The notes under the pieces were generated by a model. That model was not told the origin of the DNA. It ran no database searches and saw nothing but the letters and a program-made list of their open reading frames with translations. Shown piece after piece: positions 1 through 10,700 of a stretch of DNA of 64,000 nucleotides (positions within the stretch are counted from its first letter, which is position 1; each line of letters opens with the position of its first letter). This DNA is from Emydura subglobosa (Eukaryota > Chordata > Testudines > Chelidae), in contig ML679958.1 in the NCBI GenBank assembly GCA_007922225.1, positions 51,292,838 through 51,356,837 on the forward strand, given 5' to 3'. Made by a program: the position numbers and the translations under genes.

Positions 1-935
1 GGGGAGTGAGGATCAAGGAAGAGACTGCAGGAGAGGTTGTGGGTCGCTGATACTGGGATCAGTGGTGCTTGCATAGGGGTTCCAGCTGCCACTGGTAATA
101 GAGCAAGGAAGGTGCATGTGGCCGGGGGCAGAATTGTTGGCATTACTGTTTGCTTCGTGGAGCTAGAGTATAAATCCCAAGGAAGTGCAGTATGGCCCTT
201 GAGTCCTTTAACAAGTGAAGAGACTCATCCGTCTTTGAATAAAATAACTTGTCCTCATTAAAAGGGAGGAAAGCCAGAGGACTGCAGCCAGGAGTTGCAG
301 CACATGACAATACCCATCACAAGTGAGTGCAAGGACATGTCAACTGCATCAACTACCACCTGGAGGCTGACCTTGGCTACGAGGCGCTCTTTGTCCACTA
401 GCACCTCAAAGTGCTACTGCTGGTCTAGGGATACCTTTTCTCTGACCTATGCTAGTCTAGTGTACGTTTTAAAAGTCGTATTTGGCCAGCAGAGCCAGGT
501 AGTTGATGATATGAAATTGCGCTACCACCACAGAGTAGACCTTCCTCCCCAAAAGTCTAATCATTTCGCTGTCCAGTCTGAGGAGGAGTAGATTTCTGGG
601 TGTGTTGGCATGGCCTCTCTGTAGCCACATGCATCACTAGGGAGCTGGGTGGGGAGATGAATGGGAAAACAAAAAGTCCGCCCTCTTAGTTAGGACAAAC
701 TAGCACTGTTCTTCTCGTTTCAGCATGGGGGTGCAGGAGGCCAGGATGTACTATACCACTCATGCGGACTGGAGGATAGGGGAGTGCCACCTTTGAGGAT
801 CCCTGTGGATGAAGGATGTCAAGCAGCTGGGGCTGCTGATCTTGAAGCTCCTCCAGGTCAATGCCATCCTTTGTGCTGATACTGCCTGTGGTCATCAGGG
901 GGAGACATGAATGAGAGCTTCACCCGGAAAAGAGG
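1..935 (-). pseudogene. DIRS-like retrotransposon gag remnant
   Basis: Read on the minus strand with several frame changes, this stretch shows ordered motifs that I associate with gag-like ORF1 of reptile and amphibian DIRS elements. LLDILHPQGSSKVALP lies about 800-850, LLGRKVYS-type at 532-554, a YLALLAKYDF-type motif at 471-505, KTDESLHLLKDSRA about 195-236 and an LGIYTLAP-type tail about 155-180. In DIRS-type proteins the LLGRKVYS block is followed by ALLAKYDF and then a KTDE..H.LKDS block, which is the order seen. Stops (for example just after AKYDF) and frameshifts show it is dead. It enters the window truncated at base 1, so the reverse transcriptase and tyrosine recombinase parts would lie further left. 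A Gypsy-type gag is the alternative but fits less well. Confidence 0.6.
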
Positions 936-949
936 AAGCAGCTGTAGGG

Positions 950-1094
950 ATCGGTGGAACCAGTGGTGCTGGGTCTCTCACCTGGGATGTGGGAGACCCA
1001 CGTTCAGTTCTCTGCTCTGCCTGATTCAGAGCAATGGCTTGAACCTGGGTCTCTCACATTCCAAGTAAGGGTCTTACCATCAAGCTATATATAG
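950..1094. repeat. Interspersed repeat with tRNA-box-like inverted arms
   Basis: Arms at 984-1006 and 1040-1062 are inverted copies (20 of 23 bases pair) around a 33-base loop. They contain GTTCA/TGAAC blocks resembling a tRNA B box facing both ways. The sequence recurs at about 1985-2110, and in part at 1867-1915 ('GAACCTGGGTCTCCCA'). The arms could fold into a hairpin. I cannot name the family; a tRNA-derived SINE dimer or a foldback DNA element are both possible. Confidence 0.55.
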
Positions 1095-1096
1095 GG

Positions 1097-1792
1097 CAGG
1101 GTTTCCCAAACTATGGATAGCAATCTCCAGGGGCATCATGAAAGGGTATCCAAGGATTGTGAGACTTCAAACCAGCAGGGATGAGGGATAAAGAGTGAGG
1201 TGGGGGAGGCAGAGGCTCTGGAGGGCCATCGCCAGCACCCAGGGTCTCACTCCACCTGCCAGGCCATTCTGCTGGAACAAGCAGCTGCTTCTTTCAGCAC
1301 TGTCAGATACCTCAACCCATCAGACAGCAGTGAAGAGAAAGGGAGCAGGCAGGAGCCAGGAGCTCCATTTAAGGAGCGGGTGAGGCAGGGATCCTATTCA
1401 TGGTCCTGTCCCAGGCAAAGAGCGACACACACAGAGCCGGCTCTGGAGAGGCTGATCCCTGCCACTGGCAGCAGAATCCACGGGCCAACGGTGCTGCAGT
1501 GCCCCCCAAGTCTGGCAGGAACTTGCAGCACAGGGATGGGGAATCTGTGCTGCCACTGCTGCTGGGGTAAGGGTGCCCAGTCCATGTGCTCCTGCCTGCG
1601 ATAGCAACTCTCTCCCGAGGACCCCCAAGAGATGGGGGGAGCAGGGCTGGATGTGAGGGGAAGGAGTGAGCAAGGATGAAAACTTCTCTCCCCCGGCCCG
1701 AAATACCTGAATTGGAAGCACTGAACCTGGGGGTTATGTTAACATGGATGAGACAGAAGGGAGTCATGCATGGAAACATTTGGGAACCACTG
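1097..1792. mobile_element. hAT-type non-autonomous element (MITE), GC-rich interior
   Basis: The left end reads CAGGGTTTCCCAAAC and the right end TTTGGGAACCACTG, imperfect inverted ends of the common hAT type. The flanking 8-mers do not match, so the insertion is old or one end is displaced. The interior holds the GC-rich frames at about 1195-1720; I read these as chance ORFs because they overlap on both strands and show no recognisable protein. Confidence 0.6.
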
Positions 1793-1845
1793 CCACCATG
1801 ACGAGTCTCTCTCAATATCTGCCGTTGAAGCTGTTCAACTTTGCT

Positions 1846-2110
1846 TAAATAATTAAATATTCATTTGAGCAGGAACCTGAACCTGGGTCTCCCACCCGAA
1901 TGCCCTAATCACTGTCAGCCTTTCCCTCACTCAATGAATATTTAATTATTTGTACAAAGGGTAACAGCTCCAACAGCAGAGACTGAGAGACTGACGACAG
2001 CCTGGTGGTTAGGGGCCTCTGGTGACCTAAGTTCAAGTCTCTGCTCGGCCTGATTTGGAGCAAGGACTTGAACATGAGTTTCCCACATTCCAAGTAAGGC
2101 CCCTGAATTA
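1846..2110. repeat. Inverted-repeat-bearing interspersed repeat
   Basis: Positions 1846-1869 and 1930-1951 form a near-perfect inverted repeat built on AATAATTAAATATTCATT, separated by about 60 bases. The spacer contains the CCTGGGTCTCCCA segment shared with 950-1094. The right part (1985-2110) is a second, diverged copy of the 950-1094 unit, sharing its TCCAAGTAAGG ending. Confidence 0.5.
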
Positions 2111-2111
2111 C

Positions 2112-3283
2112 TTGACCAGTGCTAATTTAGATAAATTGACAGTCCTCTTTCTATGGCTAAAGGATTTCTATCCTTTTAACAGTCATTTATAACCAAGGGG
2201 GAAAAATGCAGATGATCATCTCCATCATGTTTATTGAGGAGGCAATAACTTGAATTCTAAAAAACTTTTCTAAACATTTCATATGTACTCTTCTCATCTT
2301 CTTAAAAGATAAGTGAGCAATATAAGGCTGGAGGTATTTATCAATCTTTTATATTTCTTTATCCACATGTTGACAGGAATAGGTAGACTACTTACTGATC
2401 CAGAATTTTTCACTAAATACACACTTATTTTGTGCCATAATTATGTTGTACTTATACAATTTTTTATAAACCATCTTCAGGGATGCCTGTGTTTAGACAT
2501 CTAACATGGATGGAATGTAATACAAGAAGAGTATGCGTAAAAACTGTTTAACAACAGTTCAGAGTTACAAACACAGCAAGGTTATTCATAAAGCAGCATC
2601 CTTAACAAAGGATGATATCAACTATTCTCCCAAACATAAAGCTTTCAATTCAGTTTTGTCCTTTTTCATTCAAATAACTTTCCGGTCCATCTTCTCCCTT
2701 GTTTGTACACAGCTATCATTGGGGCTGTCAAAACAGACATGAGCATAATATTTGCTAACTAATTTCTACTGCACCTGAAACACAGAAAGCATCTCCAACG
2801 GTAAAGGCTTCTTAGTTCCAAGTACTATCTTTGTAAGTGAATAATTAAATAGTCTAATCTCTACATCATATCACTTTTAAGGAATGTTGGATCTCAGGCC
2901 TGAACTACTGTAAATACCCAATGAAATACCTTAATTACCACAACAGTTAATATTTGTATTTATGTTTACATTCACAAAATGTGATGTATTTTTGTTGTTG
3001 TTGTTTCTTTTTTAATAAATGAACACATGGTAAAAAAAGAAAATACATTTTTCCCATTGCAAAATATGGTCTTTTTAAAATTTCTTTTAGCTTGAAGTTT
3101 TTAAGAAAAATCACTCTATGGCAAAGATGGCATTTCTGAGATCTAATTCAGATATTCCAAATGAAACAACATATTGAAATAAAAACACTGTTCAATCTTT
3201 ACATGCTATATATAATACACAATCTGATATAAAATTTTTCCACAATTTTTCAAAAAAAAAAAAAAGTCACAGTCTTAACCTAC
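2112..3283 (-). other. TDRD3: TDRD3 downstream intron, unique AT-rich sequence
   Basis: This is intronic sequence immediately 3' of the TDRD3 exon on the minus strand. It is AT-rich, with a short A-run at 3252-3265. No repeat family, RNA gene or further TDRD3 exon was recognised. The next exon, whose protein in other vertebrates begins TDLRTIGKKFLPSD, is not visible and should lie left of the window. Confidence 0.5.
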
Positions 3284-3368
3284 ATTAAGGGCAATCAGGA
3301 TAACGTCACTTATATTGACTTTGTCAGGAGAATTTGTGCAAGCTTCAATTCCTTCATCTGAAAGATAC
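3284..3368 (-). CDS. TDRD3: TDRD3 internal coding exon (second coding exon)
   Basis: Read on the minus strand, these 85 bases give one split-codon base followed by 28 codons starting [16 protein letters not shown] and ending DVILIALN. From memory this matches the N-terminus of vertebrate TDRD3, just before its OB-fold (DUF1767/RMI1-like) region. The preceding intron ends TTTTAACAG (acceptor AG complement at 3369-3370). The exon is followed by GTAGGTTAAG (donor GT complement at 3282-3283). The leading G would complete the TGG Trp codon of the previous exon. TDRD3 is a Tudor-domain reader of methylarginine marks that works with TOP3B and FMRP on chromatin and mRNPs; the Tudor domain is C-terminal and outside this window. 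The frame is intact, with conservative differences from human (S/N, V/I). No other TDRD3 exon was recognised here. An old pseudogene copy is unlikely because both splice sites are present. Confidence 0.92.
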
Positions 3369-3846
3369 CTGTTAAAACAAAATGAAGTTATTTTAGGAAG
3401 GTATCTGAAACACATTTTAGACTAAAAGCTTTTAATCTTTCTTTTATTATCCTTAAGTATTCACAATGGCAGAACTTCAGGCTTATTCAGCAGGAATATA
3501 AGTAATATTCTGTATTTTCTCTATCCTTACAGAGGCAGTTTAGAAAACAACTGCGAGAGCTGAAAGGATTCCTTCAGTTGAGTAGTCCCCCAAGTTATCA
3601 TATATTTATTGCACCATGGCCCTCATCTACAAATCCCCTGTTTTATCTCCTCCTCTCATCGTAACTTGGGCACTCAAACCCAAGCAGGCAAATAGGCAGA
3701 CTCTTGCACCTATGGAGTCCCAGTGAAATCAACAGGGCCCCATCCTTACAGATCCAATTGTATAATTTAGGCACTAATTAATAAGCTCTTACAATCAAGA
3801 GACTATTTTTTCTGTAAAGGCTAAACAAAGATGGCACTATCTATCC

Positions 3847-4229
3847 CAGTGGTTCTCAACCGTTCCAGATGACTGTACCCCTTTTCAGGAGTTTGAGTTC
3901 TCTTGCATACCCCAAGCCTCACCTCACTTAAAAACTACTTGCTTACAAAATCAGATATAAAAATACAAAAGTGTCACAGCACACTAATACTGAAAAATTG
4001 CTAACTTTGTCATTTTTATCATATTATAAAATAAATTGATTGCAATATAAATATTGTACTTACATTTCAGTGTATAATAAATAGAGCAGTATAAACAAGT
4101 CACTGTCTGTATGAAATTTTAGTTTCTACTGACTTTGCTAGTGCTTTTTATGTAGCCTGTTGTGAAACTAGGAACATATCTAGGATGAGTGGATGTACCC
4201 CCGGGAAGACCTCTACTTGAGAACCACTG
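3847..4229. mobile_element. hAT-type MITE (383 bp)
   Basis: The element begins CAGTGGTTCTCAACC and ends GAGAACCACTG, inverted ends of hAT type. The flanking 8-mers are ATCTATCC (3839-3846) and ATCTACAC (4230-4237), matching at 6 of 8 positions, consistent with an aged 8-bp target duplication. The interior is AT-rich and non-coding. It sits about 480 bp upstream of the TDRD3 exon in the intron. Confidence 0.8.
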
Positions 4230-4936
4230 ATCTACACAAACAAGTAACAGCCTCCACCCAGATTCAGCAGAGCACTGTGATCAGCTAGGTTCAGTTACTT
4301 GAGAAGATAATGCTCTTTTCCCACAGATGTTTATTGATCACTATTCAATTTGTTCAAAATTTTTCAACTGAAAAATATGAAAACTTTTTAATTTCCAAAA
4401 AAAGGTCTTGGTTTAAAAAAAATTGTTTTATTCAAATTCACAGAAATATTGGTTTTGTTATTTTTTTATTTTTGCTGCTTTTTTTTCCAACCAATTTTGT
4501 ATTTCCAAATTGGCCACATGATTCAGTTCCGAAATTTCCAATTTCAACAAAAAAATTCCAGACAAAAAACCACCCTATGATAACAGAATGAAAAACACTT
4601 TCTAATTTGCAAAAAATTCTACAAACTCTACCCCCAACTGTTTCTTTTTAACAGCTTTCATTAATAAAAGAATTAGAGCAAACACAAGACTTGTGAAAAT
4701 TATCTTTTTAATAAGGCAAATGAAAGAAAATATGGGAGGGAGCTAATAGTAACATATAGCAGCCTACAGAGTAACAACATTGTGTCTAGAGTGTAAAACA
4801 AGTATTGTATTGTAATTATATTTCCAAAAATCCTCTCCATTATCCCAGATTAATTGAGGGGGAAAAAAACCCTATAGACCTCAGATTCAACCTCAGAACA
4901 AGTTTCTGGCTGATCTACTTATACTAAGAATATATT

Positions 4937-5104
4937 CAGAGGGGTAGCCGTATTAGTCTGTATACAGCAAAAACGAGAGTCCTGTAGCACCTTAAAGACA
5001 AACACATTTCTGTGGGCACCTGATGAAGTGGACTGCACCCACGAAAGCTTATGCCTGCAGAAATTTGTTAATCTTTAAAGTGCTACAGGACTCTCGTTGT
5101 TTGT
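4937..5104. repeat. Reptile interspersed repeat with 26-bp hairpin arms
   Basis: The head GGGGTAGCCGTATTAGTCTG and internal GAAAGCTTATGC are seen in a very abundant reptile repeat that I recall but cannot name with certainty. Arms at 4973-4998 and 5072-5097 are inverted with one mismatch in 26, so the transcript would form a strong stem with a 73-base loop. It may be a SINE or a DNA-element relic. A small piece of a similar head (GGGGTAGCTGTGTTGG) occurs at about 27215. Confidence 0.65.
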
Positions 5105-6161
5105 TTGAATATAGTTATCAAAAGAAAAATATTTTTCCAACATTAAGGAAATTTGTATGTTTCCTTAAGTCAGGACACTGAATACTAAATGCAGTTTTAA
5201 CTCTAATTGTTCTGACTCAAACTTTCAATTTTTTTTTTTTTTTTAAATACTTGAGACACAGAGCACGCTTGCAAAAATTTCAACCCAAAGAGGTTAAGAT
5301 AGCCAAAGTTATAAAAATCGGAAAATCAAGCCTCATACTGGGAAACGTTAGACAAAGTTAACAGCAAGAGTCAGTGGGCCTACACTACACAACCATACAT
5401 GTTATTTGTCAGTTAATAAAATTTACAGAGGTAACTATTAAACAGTCAATTATAATCAAAAACTGAAACATCAAAGTATCTTAGATAGAAAGGGAAATAA
5501 TTTGGGTACTCAAATACTGTGGCACATTAACTTCAGGACTGTGTGAGATCAACATTCTTATTGTCAAAAGAATATGAAAATTACTTAATATCATATATAC
5601 TATAACCTATTGCACAATAGGAAAGAATTCAAAAGTCTAAGAAAAGTTATTTTTTTCAAAACCTGTAATGCCTACAGTATAAATGGTCAGAAAAAATTAA
5701 GGACTGAGGGTGAGTTAAGAGAATGGCGCCACAAGCAGAAGAAAGACAGAAAACTATACAAAGAGAAAGATGCTCCTAGCTCTTGTTTAGTAAACAAGTT
5801 TTGGAAAACCGGATATGGATTTATGGTCCTACACAAGAATGCAGTGTTCTCCTGTTGTGTCACCCTGAATTCTGGTGCTAAGAACTATAAAGATACAGAA
5901 TAACTACTTCTGATTCACAATAATGGACATAGGTCTTTTGACATCCAGGGAAGAAAACATTTTCCCTCAGCAACTGGGGGGAGGGAAGGGGACTGAAAAA
6001 AAAAAAGAAAGGCCAGCCAATCAGCAGAGCCCAAAAAAAGCACCGTGATACAGAAGTATGTTGCTCCCAGGAAACTGGTGCCCAGTGCAACTGCCCTGCT
6101 CATCCACTCACTGGCCCTGTTGATTCAGATGAGTCTTGTTATCTGTAACTCATAGTTATAG
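5105..6161. other. No recognisable gene or repeat
   Basis: AT-rich presumptive intron. It holds a T-run at about 5229-5244 and a short A/purine tract near 5990-6010. The 97-codon frame starting at 5610 has no recognisable domain and is probably chance. Confidence 0.4.
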
Positions 6162-6795
6162 GTCATAGCTTCAGAGGCCAGAGGGGTCAATAGATCATCC
6201 AGACTAACCACCTGTATCTTACTAACCATTACATTCACCGACATAGCCCTATATTAAACCTAATCACTTTAGCTATACCAAAACACTTCAGTCCTCAGAA
6301 GAGTAAACTGTTGTATGCCACTGGCGGAAAACAGGAGACACCAAGGTGCTGTCAATGGCCCGTAACAATGGCCCTCTGCAATGGCAGAGAATTGATTAGC
6401 TGAAATACGCCCACGTGTTCCTAGCAGGAAATCCATGCCCCAGGCAACAGAAGGTGAAATATCCCTAAGGTCCTTGCCAATCTGACCTGGGGGAAAAGTC
6501 TTTCCAAACACAAATCTCACTGTCAGATGATAGACTCTGAGCATTTAAGCAAGACACACCCACCAGGTGTCTAAGAAAGAGGCTCGCTGTACCATTTCAG
6601 AGCACTGGTCCACCCCGTCTGGTGTCTCATCTTCATCTGCACCCAAACTCTGATGCTTCAGAGGAAGATGGATCCAGAATACACCTGGCAATTGTGCAGC
6701 AGGAAACAGTTTCCTTCCTGACCCCTTCAGGTAACAGCCAGAAGCCCTGTAGCATGAGATTGATTACAGTCATATGCAGAGGCATATGTTGAGAA
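6162..6795 (-). mobile_element. CR1 LINE 3' fragment
   Basis: The segment starts with a CR1-type 3' tail in reverse orientation (CAGAGGCCAGAGGGGTCAATAGATCATC-like, about 6170-6200). It continues with blocks such as GGCCCGTAACAATGGCCCTC and CTTGCCAATCTGACCTGGGGG, which I recall from a turtle CR1 subfamily. No coding frame survives. It abuts a second CR1 fragment in the same orientation at about 6835. Confidence 0.6.
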
Positions 6796-6834
6796 CTATG
6801 CAGAGCTTCCTGTTCTTTCCATGATGCATAAAAG

Positions 6835-7755
6835 AAGGGAATGAGCAGAGGGATTCATAGTTTCACAGATTACAGGGCAAAGGGATGCCCCACAACTATC
6901 CAGCCCAACTCCCCTTCTCCCTACACCCATAGATGCCATAAAATTTCTCGCAGAAGATAAATTAGTGTATATTTTAGAAAGCTATCTAATCTCACTGTAA
7001 AGCCTCCAAACAATGGTGAGTCTACCACCTCCAATAGCAATCTGTTCCAGTGTTTAATTACCCTCACTGCTAGGAAACGCTGCCTATTTCAAGGTTGAAT
7101 TTATCTAACTTCCAGCCACCAGATCTTGTTATGTCTTAGTCAGCACGGTTGAAAAGCCTTCCCACTATCAGATATGTTTTCAACATGTAAGTATTTATAT
7201 TCAGTGAGCAAGAAACTTAACCTTCCCTTCAATAAGGAGAGTAAAAGTTGAGCTCCTTCAGCTTCATATCATAAGGCTGGTTTTCTAGCATCTAGACCAT
7301 TTTTGTGGCCCGCCTCTGAACTCTGTCCAGTACTTCCACTCCCTTTTTGAAGTATAGCTGGCAGAACCCAATAATATTCTAGTAGTGGTCTTACCAACGG
7401 TGCCTACAGACACAAGATCATTTCACAACTTGATATTCCCCTTTTTTATATATCCAATTATCACATTAATTCTTTTAGCCACAGCTCTGCACTGAGAGAT
7501 CATACTGAAGCCATTATTTACAATGATGCCCATGCCACCATGTCCTTCTCTGAGTCACTGTTTTCCAAGACAATCCCTATATTTTAGGTATAACTTGTGT
7601 TCTTTGTTCCCAGATGTGTTATCTTGCATTTGGCTACATCAAAACACACCTTCTTGGACACTGACCATTTAATAAGGTGATCTGAATCATTCTGTAACAG
7701 TAACCTAATCCTCCTCATTATTTATTATCCTACCAATCTGTGTGTCACTGTAAAC
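6835..7755 (-). mobile_element. CR1 LINE 3' fragment, older subfamily
   Basis: The left edge is a CR1 3' end read in reverse. It is followed by ORF2 C-terminal and reverse-transcriptase-derived sequence such as TTTTGTGGCCCGCCTCTGAA and CTCTGTCCAGTACTTCCA, the antisense of the conserved 'subunit end' region. It is heavily mutated with no open frame, and the 5' end is truncated near 7755, as is usual for CR1. Confidence 0.75.
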
Positions 7756-10700
7756 CAGTCTCTAGGGGACTTCTCTAGGGAGAAGCAGGAGTCTCTGTTA
7801 GCCAAAGGAAACTGGAAACCAGCACAGACAAGTCCCGCAGGTAAAATCCTAGGAAGAGCCAAATTGAGGTTACACCCTGTTATTTAAGTTAACAACAAAT
7901 GAACGCTCCAGGAAGGAGCAATATTGCAAATTCCACTGGCTACCTTTTGTTATTTTCAGCAGAAAAGAAAACATGAGGTGTACTGGACAATCTCATGTAA
8001 TGAGTACTATATTGCTGGGCAAGGTTCTGAATTCAAAACACTTTCTTCTTTTCTTTTGGCTGTGCAACCAAAAAGTACTTAATTTCTCTAAATTCTGGGA
8101 AACAATGCAAAACTATCTAATCTACCAGTTGCTACCGGATGAAAACTGAAAAACTTGCTAGTCTAGAAGCAGTGCTTTCTAGATAATGGCTCAACAGTTT
8201 CCCAATAAGAGAAGCCTTCTCTCTACTGAGTGACTAAAAAAATTATGCTCTAACTCTTGAAACTTTACTAAGGAATATACATTATTCCTTTGCATCAAGA
8301 AATGCACTGTTGATAACAGTGTTACTGGAAGGGGATTCTTCACCCTACAACTGAACATCTCACCCCAAAATGAGGATTTCGAAGTGGGTCATAAACCTTG
8401 AGGTACTGATCACTTAACCCAGGTGTCAACTGAAGTAACTGTCACTAAGCCAGAGTATTTCCACACACACTCCAGAAAGACACTGGGGCCTGGTCAACAC
8501 TGCCAGTGGAACCTCCTAACTTCTATCTACCGCCGTGTCCCCACTACACTGCCTCAATGGGAAATACCCTCCCATCGACACAGTGTTACTCTTTCTGAAG
8601 GGGTGGATTAATGGCGTCAACTTCCAAATTGACTGAGCAGGTCTCCACTGCCACTCAGTCGATCCCACAGAACCAATCCGGTGGCACCAACAGTGCCACC
8701 GTCAATAAAGACACATCCTGCTGGGACAAAGAACAAACTTCATTCACTTTTGGCTTTGAGAAAGAGATATAAGTAACATCTCTGACCAAATCTGTTAGCC
8801 ACCACTACTGCAATCTTTGTCAACATAGCGGACACAACAACAAATGTCCAACAGGGACATCGGCTAAGGAGTTTTCAGCAGCTACTGTATCATATCAACG
8901 TAATTAACAGCTAACAAAAAAACTAGACTAAAGTTCATCCAATATTTTAAAATATTTTCTAAAACACAATATATGTATCATTAAAAAACTGTCACAAGTA
9001 AATCAAAGAGAAAATGCAAGAACCCAGTTACATTTTAAGAGAAAGTTTGAAGGTGTGTATTAGAAAACTGTTCTCATTTTTATGTAACAGAATAACTTTT
9101 AACGTCAACACTACTTCCATCAAGAGGAAAAAGAAAAGACAACTATAGAGTGAGTCTCAAAAGATCTCTCAGCACACCTGAACTGACAAACCTCAGGAGA
9201 AAAGGATCAAAATCCTTAAAGAGCTTTCTAATCAGTTCCCAAGTGTTGCCTGTGAGCAAACAGGACCCAAGAGTGCAGATACTACTGTAGGTACCAAAAA
9301 AACCTCTTACCCTAGAGAACTCCTGTTTACTAAAACAATTGGCAAGAGTACACTTTTTTCCCTCCCTAATGGGAGCTCTGGCTGCATTCCAAACTCAATC
9401 ATTTCTATTCTGACTAAACATATATATGTACACATTCTGCTTTATTAAGCATAGCCTGAGCTCTAAAAAGGTTAGCTAGGTTTCCTGTATGAGAGGCTAA
9501 AAGGAGAAAAGTCCTTCAGCTACTTTCTAGCTGTGTTTTCTCAATCTCATTGTCCATACAATGTTCCATCAGAGCTAATGAAAAACGTCAATCTCTGTTA
9601 ATTATTCGGCTGCTATATTGTATTTAAAGGAGGCCCACAAATTATTTATTCACTGACACCAAATATTTTGCCAATTAAAGCACTACAAATAAAATGTGCT
9701 TTACATTTAAAAAAAATCTATTACAAAGACTCAATACACTTACAATGAAAAATAAAACACACGCATACCCCTCAGAAATTAGAAGCAATGCCAAAAGGGA
9801 GATAGAGCTTGCAAACATTAACTCTTGAGATGGGACCTGGGAGAATCCATTCTCTTCAATGTATGAGGGACTACTTGGTCCCTTCCTGACATAACAGAGT
9901 AAGGTACCATAGTGCCTACCAGGCCCAACTAACAGCACAAACTCATGTGTATGCAATCCCTGCTCTCATACTGGAAATTCATACTCTCAAATACAGATGA
10001 CTTCCCTTCAGTTCCTCATGGCCATCTCTTGCAGAATCTACAGATATTCACACTTCCTTCCAATGTATCAGATCTGTTCTCTCTTTGGAGGACTCTTTTC
10101 CAAGTACCGACCAGATTTAAATCTGTTTAGTGAGTGAAATTATGTGCCACGGAGGTATTGCTGCAATTAAAAACATGTAATAGAGTGATGTGTATTTACC
10201 ATGGGAACAAGGGACAGGGGAAAGATTAAAGTACCTACTTTCAGGTTTGTCTTTTAAGTCAGCGTTAATGATAAAAGGACAGACTGCTTTCCTCACACAC
10301 ATGCACCCTACACTCCCCTCCACTAGGGACTCATTCCTTCCCCACCACTCCACATGAATAAAAGGGAACAGAAAGTCTCCCTTTACATGTGCTTCCCACT
10401 GGAGGTTGCTGTGCTGCTGTTGCTGCAGACAGCCAGCTGGAAAACTGCTCTTCTCTGCAGGCACAAGAGAGCACAGGTACCCAGATAATATGGAATCCAG
10501 ATTATCCTGTCAAATTGGGACCAGGGCCAGATCGGATAACCAAAAATCCAGATAAACTGGAAAATGGGCAGTGGGGCTCCTGATGTCAGTCACCTGGGGC
10601 TGATTCACTGCTGTATTACTTCAATTTTACACTGGCATGACTCCTTGGATTTCAACGGAATTATACTAGTGTAATCCAGTATGAATCAGTGTAAATTTTG

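Noticed and set aside
1195..1815. Overlapping GC-rich frames on both strands, possible CpG-island exon
   Set aside because: They lie between hAT-type ends at 1097 and 1792, overlap in opposing frames and show no known protein. The position is downstream of the TDRD3 exon, so they cannot be its promoter.
950..2110. True tRNA genes from GTTCA-type B boxes
   Set aside because: No A box plus cloverleaf fits at the right spacing, and the sequence is repeated with inverted arms.
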